NCBI RefSeq assembly: GCF_018607965.1
Contig: NZ_JABBAM010000035.1
Location: 1 to 32,540 of the forward strand
DNA length: 32,540 nucleotides
Reading direction: 5' to 3'
DNA from: Planktotalea sp.
GTDB lineage: Bacteria; Pseudomonadota; Alphaproteobacteria; Rhodobacterales; Rhodobacteraceae
How positions within the stretch are numbered: position 1 is the stretch's first letter; each line of letters starts with the position of its first letter. The notes beneath the pieces are model-generated. The model saw nothing but the letters and a program-made list of their open reading frames with translations. It was not told the DNA's origin and ran no database searches. Shown here piece after piece: positions 29,707-32,540 of the stretch. A program made the translations under genes and the position numbers.

Positions 29707-31334
29707 TGACCAAACAACGCCTCTATCTCTACGACACGACTTTGCGCGATGGGCAGCAAACCCAAGGCGTTCAGTTTTCCACTGTAGAAAAGATTCAGAT
29801 CGCTGAAATGCTTGACCAGCTTGGCCTCGACTACATCGAGGGCGGCTGGCCCGGCGCGAACCCCACGGATTCCGCGTTCTTTGACGAAGCGCCCAAGACC
29901 CGCGCGATGATGACCGCATTTGGCATGACCAAACGGGCAGGGCGTTCGGCTGAAAACGATGATGTGCTGGCCCAAGTCATGCAAGCGGGCACAGGCGCGG
30001 TCTGCCTTGTTGGTAAATCCAGCGCCTTTCACGTGTCCGATGCGCTTGGCATCACCAAGGCCGAGAACACGGCCAACATCGCCGCTTCTTTCTCGCACAT
30101 TGTGGGCGAAGGGCGCGAGGCGCTGTTTGATGCAGAACACTTCTTTGACGGGTACAAAGCCGATCCAGACTACGCGCTTGAAATCCTGCACGCCGCCATT
30201 GAGGCTGGCGCGCGTTGGGTTGTCTTGTGTGACACCAACGGCGGGACTTTGCCTGCTGAGATCAGCGAAATCACCAAGGCTGTCATCGCGTCGGGGATAA
30301 AGGGCGAAAATCTCGGCATCCACACACATGACGACACGGCTAACGCGGTCGCCTGTTCTTTGGCAGCCATCGACGCGGGCGCGCGCCAAGTTCAGGGCAC
30401 GCTGAATGGGCTGGGCGAACGCTGCGGCAATGCCAACCTGACCACGCTGATCCCAATCCTGCTGCTGAAAGAACCCTACGCCAGCAAATTCGAAACAGGC
30501 GTCACGCTTGAGGCGCTGAAATCGCTGAAACAGATGTCGCATAAGCTAGACGATATCTTGAACCGCGTGCCCCTGCGCCAAGCGCCTTTCGTCGGCAGTT
30601 CAGCCTTTGCCCATAAAGCGGGGTTGCATGCCTCTGCGATCCTGAAAAACCCCAGCACATACGAACACATCGAACCCGAAATCGTCGGCAACGAACGCGT
30701 CATTCCAATGTCCAACCAAGCAGGGCAGTCTAATCTGCGTCGCCGCTTGTCAGAGGCGGGATTGAGCGTGGAAAAAGGCGATCCGGCGCTTGGCTATTTG
30801 TTGGACGAAATCAAAGAGCGCGAAGCGCTGGGGTATTCCTATGACACCGCGCAGGCCAGTTTCGAGCTGCTCGCGAGGCGCGCTTTGAACCAACTGCCAA
30901 ACTTCTTTGAAGTAAAGCGTTACAAAGTCACGGTCGAGCGGCGCAAGAATAAATACGACAAGATGGTATCTTTGTCCGAGGCTGTTGTTGTGGTGAAAAT
31001 CGACGGCGAAAAGAAGCTGTCCGTTAGCGAATCTATGGATGACACGGGATCAGATCGTGGTCCTGTGAACGCGTTGTCCAAAGCGCTCGCCAAGGATTTG
31101 GGTCAATATCAAGAGATGATCGACGATATGCGCCTTGTGGATTTCAAGGTGCGGATCAATCAAAGCGGCACAGAGGCGGTGACGCGCGTGATCATCGACA
31201 GCGTTGATTCTAAAGGGAATCGTTGGAGCACGGTCGGGGCGTCGGCAAACATTGTTGATGCGAGTTTTGAAGCTTTGATCGATGCGATCCAATGGAAGCT
31301 GATCCGCGATACCGGTGAAAAATTCACGAAGTAA
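29703..31334 (+). CDS. cimA: Citramalate synthase (CimA family; start GTG 29703 or ATG 29706)
   Basis: [76 protein letters not shown]-terminal LeuA allosteric domain; overlaps the cysS stop. Confidence 0.93.
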   Translation: MMTKQRLYLYDTTLRDGQQTQGVQFSTVEKIQIAEMLDQLGLDYIEGGWPGANPTDSAFFDEAPKTRAMMTAFGMTKRAGRSAENDDVLAQVMQAGTGAVCLVGKSSAFHVSDALGITKAENTANIAASFSHIVGEGREALFDAEHFFDGYKADPDYALEILHAAIEAGARWVVLCDTNGGTLPAEISEITKAVIASGIKGENLGIHTHDDTANAVACSLAAIDAGARQVQGTLNGLGERCGNANLTTLIPILLLKEPYASKFETGVTLEALKSLKQMSHKLDDILNRVPLRQAPFVGSSAFAHKAGLHASAILKNPSTYEHIEPEIVGNERVIPMSNQAGQSNLRRRLSEAGLSVEKGDPALGYLLDEIKEREALGYSYDTAQASFELLARRALNQLPNFFEVKRYKVTVERRKNKYDKMVSLSEAVVVVKIDGEKKLSVSESMDDTGSDRGPVNALSKALAKDLGQYQEMIDDMRLVDFKVRINQSGTEAVTRVIIDSVDSKGNRWSTVGASANIVDASFEALIDAIQWKLIRDTGEKFTK

Positions 31335-31383
31335 CCTTGACGTTACATGTCACCTTTCCTACCCATGTCACCTATAGGTTACT
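31330..31383. promoter_or_regulatory. Candidate operator region: 8-bp inverted repeat enclosing two direct repeats
   Basis: AGTAACCT (31330-31337) and AGGTTACT (31376-31383) are exact inverted repeats; CATGTCACCT occurs at 31346-31355 and 31364-31373; lies 17 bp before ATG 31400. Confidence 0.5.
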
Positions 31384-31399
31384 TAGAGGGGCAAAAGAC

Positions 31400-31798
31400 A
31401 TGAATACAGATACACTCACTAAGATTAGGTTTTTTGGCTTCGCGGCGGCTGGATTGGTCTGTGCCAGCTATAGCGTTGCGGCTCTTGCAACGAATACGCC
31501 TAACCCAATGTCGCCTTGGTTGCCTGGCATTGCTGGTTTTGCGGCGGCGGCATTAATCTGGGTGTCAGCTATTTCAGCAGGACGGCGAACTGCAGACGCC
31601 GCCTTTGATTAATTCTACCAAATTGAATGGAGCCGCGCTCAGCAGTTTGCCTATTGGTTTGCAATTCTGCTTTATCCAGTCTTTGCAGTGTTCTTAACGC
31701 TTGGTTGGATTTGTTCGGTCACTGCATTCGCCTCGATGGGTACTGCCACAGGTGCCGCACCGATGCTGGCCTTTTGCGTCATTACATTGAGAAGCTAG
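31400..31798 (+). pseudogene. Integral membrane protein interrupted by in-frame TAA at 31610-31612
   Basis: MNTDTLTKIRFFGFAAAGLVCASYSVAALATNTPNPMSPWLPGIAGFAAAALIWVSAISAGRRTADAAFD*FYQIEWSRAQQFAYWFAILLYPVFAVFLTLGWICSVTAFASMGTATGAAPMLAFCVITLRS*; same frame open up to TAG at 31796, immediately before the next gene. Confidence 0.7.
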
Positions 31799-31801
31799 GG
31801 C

Positions 31802-32008
31802 ATGGCAAAGCTACACAACACCCTCAAAACCCTGCGCACAGAGCAGGGGTTCACCCAAGCCTCACTTGCGGATGCGGTCGGCGTGTCACGCAAAACGATC
31901 AACACGATCGAAAACCACGTGTTCACCCCGTCCACGCTGCTCTCAATGCAAATCGCACAGGTGCTCAATTTAACTGTGCATGATATATTTTACGTGAAAG
32001 ACGATTAG
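31802..32008 (+). CDS. XRE/Cro-C1 family helix-turn-helix regulator (short type)
   Basis: MAKLHNTLKTLRTEQGFTQASLADAVGVSRKTINTIENHVFTPSTLLSMQIAQVLNLTVHDIFYVKDD, canonical HTH. Confidence 0.9.
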   Translation: MAKLHNTLKTLRTEQGFTQASLADAVGVSRKTINTIENHVFTPSTLLSMQIAQVLNLTVHDIFYVKDD

Positions 32009-32009
32009 C

Positions 32010-32540
32010 ATGTTTTTGAAATTTATACATTTTATTGCAGTGAGCCTATGCATTATCGGGCTGGTTCCCTTTGGTCTGGTTGCATCGCAATGGCCTAAGA
32101 AAATGGACGTGATACAGACCGGCGAGACGTTGAATTTTGAATCCGCTTTGGCTGGTAATTTGCAAACTGCACCTGAGCCAGCACAAATCGAAACACGTGA
32201 TGTTTGGACGATGCCAGTGCGCAAATATGGAATGCAAGACGCAAGCAAGCCCTTGCTAATTTTGATCCACGGCTCTGGCTGGAACGGTTTGCAATACAAC
32301 GCAATGGCGCAAAACCTATTGCAAGATGCACATGTGCTTGCAGTTGATTTGCGCGGTCATGGTGCTACGCCAAAGCGTCGCGGCGATGTGGATTACATCG
32401 ACCAGATGGAGGATGATTTGGCCGACCTGATCCAAGCAGAGGCCGTACAGGGCCAGCAAGTTGTGATGCTTGGTCATTCCTCTGGTGGCGGACTTGTGGT
32501 GCGCTTTGCTGGAGGCGAACACGGTGCGCTGATTGACAAC
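32010..32540 (+). CDS. Alpha/beta hydrolase, C-terminus cut by window edge
   Basis: Not in the ORF track (no stop in window): MFLKFIHFIAVSLCIIGLVPFGLVASQWP...LLILIHGSGWNGLQYNAMAQNLLQDAHVLAVDLRGHGATPKR...VVMLGHSSGGGLVVRFA; HGSG oxyanion and GHSSGG nucleophile-elbow motifs. Confidence 0.85.
   Translation, partial: MFLKFIHFIAVSLCIIGLVPFGLVASQWPKKMDVIQTGETLNFESALAGNLQTAPEPAQIETRDVWTMPVRKYGMQDASKPLLILIHGSGWNGLQYNAMAQNLLQDAHVLAVDLRGHGATPKRRGDVDYIDQMEDDLADLIQAEAVQGQQVVMLGHSSGGGLVVRFAGGEHGALIDN

Noticed and set aside
29496-30542. 348-aa minus-strand ORF
   Set aside because: Antisense to cysS/cimA, low-complexity His/Arg/Cys-rich translation with no family resemblance; a shadow ORF of strongly coding sequence.
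31627-31983. 118-aa plus-strand ORF
   Set aside because: Out of frame with the membrane protein remnant and the XRE gene, both of which have clear coding character.
14208-32008. Stop codon reassignment or general readthrough
   Set aside because: Interruptions use TAG, TGA and TAA, while the other genes in the window end normally with these codons.

Overview
This 32.5 kb chromosomal window looks alphaproteobacterial, most likely Rhodobacterales/Roseobacter-type. That assignment rests on gene content, gene order, a GAAC-N7-GAAC SOS box and a TTAA-N7-TTAA CtrA box; no database search was possible. Most of it is housekeeping: a partial YbaK-type deacylase, glnE, a small ORF with olsB, an ABC-F ATPase, a RACE-type corrinoid-activating ferredoxin/ASKHA protein, a TehA/SLAC1-like transporter, guaB, an RsmB-type methyltransferase, a sulfotransferase, recA, alaS, a DUF1330 protein, typA, a non-pyrrolysine MttB-family methyltransferase, a TPM-domain protein, an aminotransferase, cysS, cimA, a membrane protein/XRE regulator pair and a partial alpha/beta hydrolase. 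The most notable content is decay. (1) A ~2 kb remnant of an integrative element (integrase, excisionase-like and primase-like pseudogenes) sits between two tRNA-Gly remnants, and the 5' half of one matches the 3' half of the other. (2) A cckA-like hybrid histidine kinase gene is broken by a nonsense codon and two frameshifts, has an altered G1 box, and is preceded by a perfect CtrA-box motif. (3) Two small ORFs not annotated as such in the ORF track, one secreted protein and one membrane protein, are each broken by a single in-frame stop. I did not find a convincing new defence or biosynthetic system.
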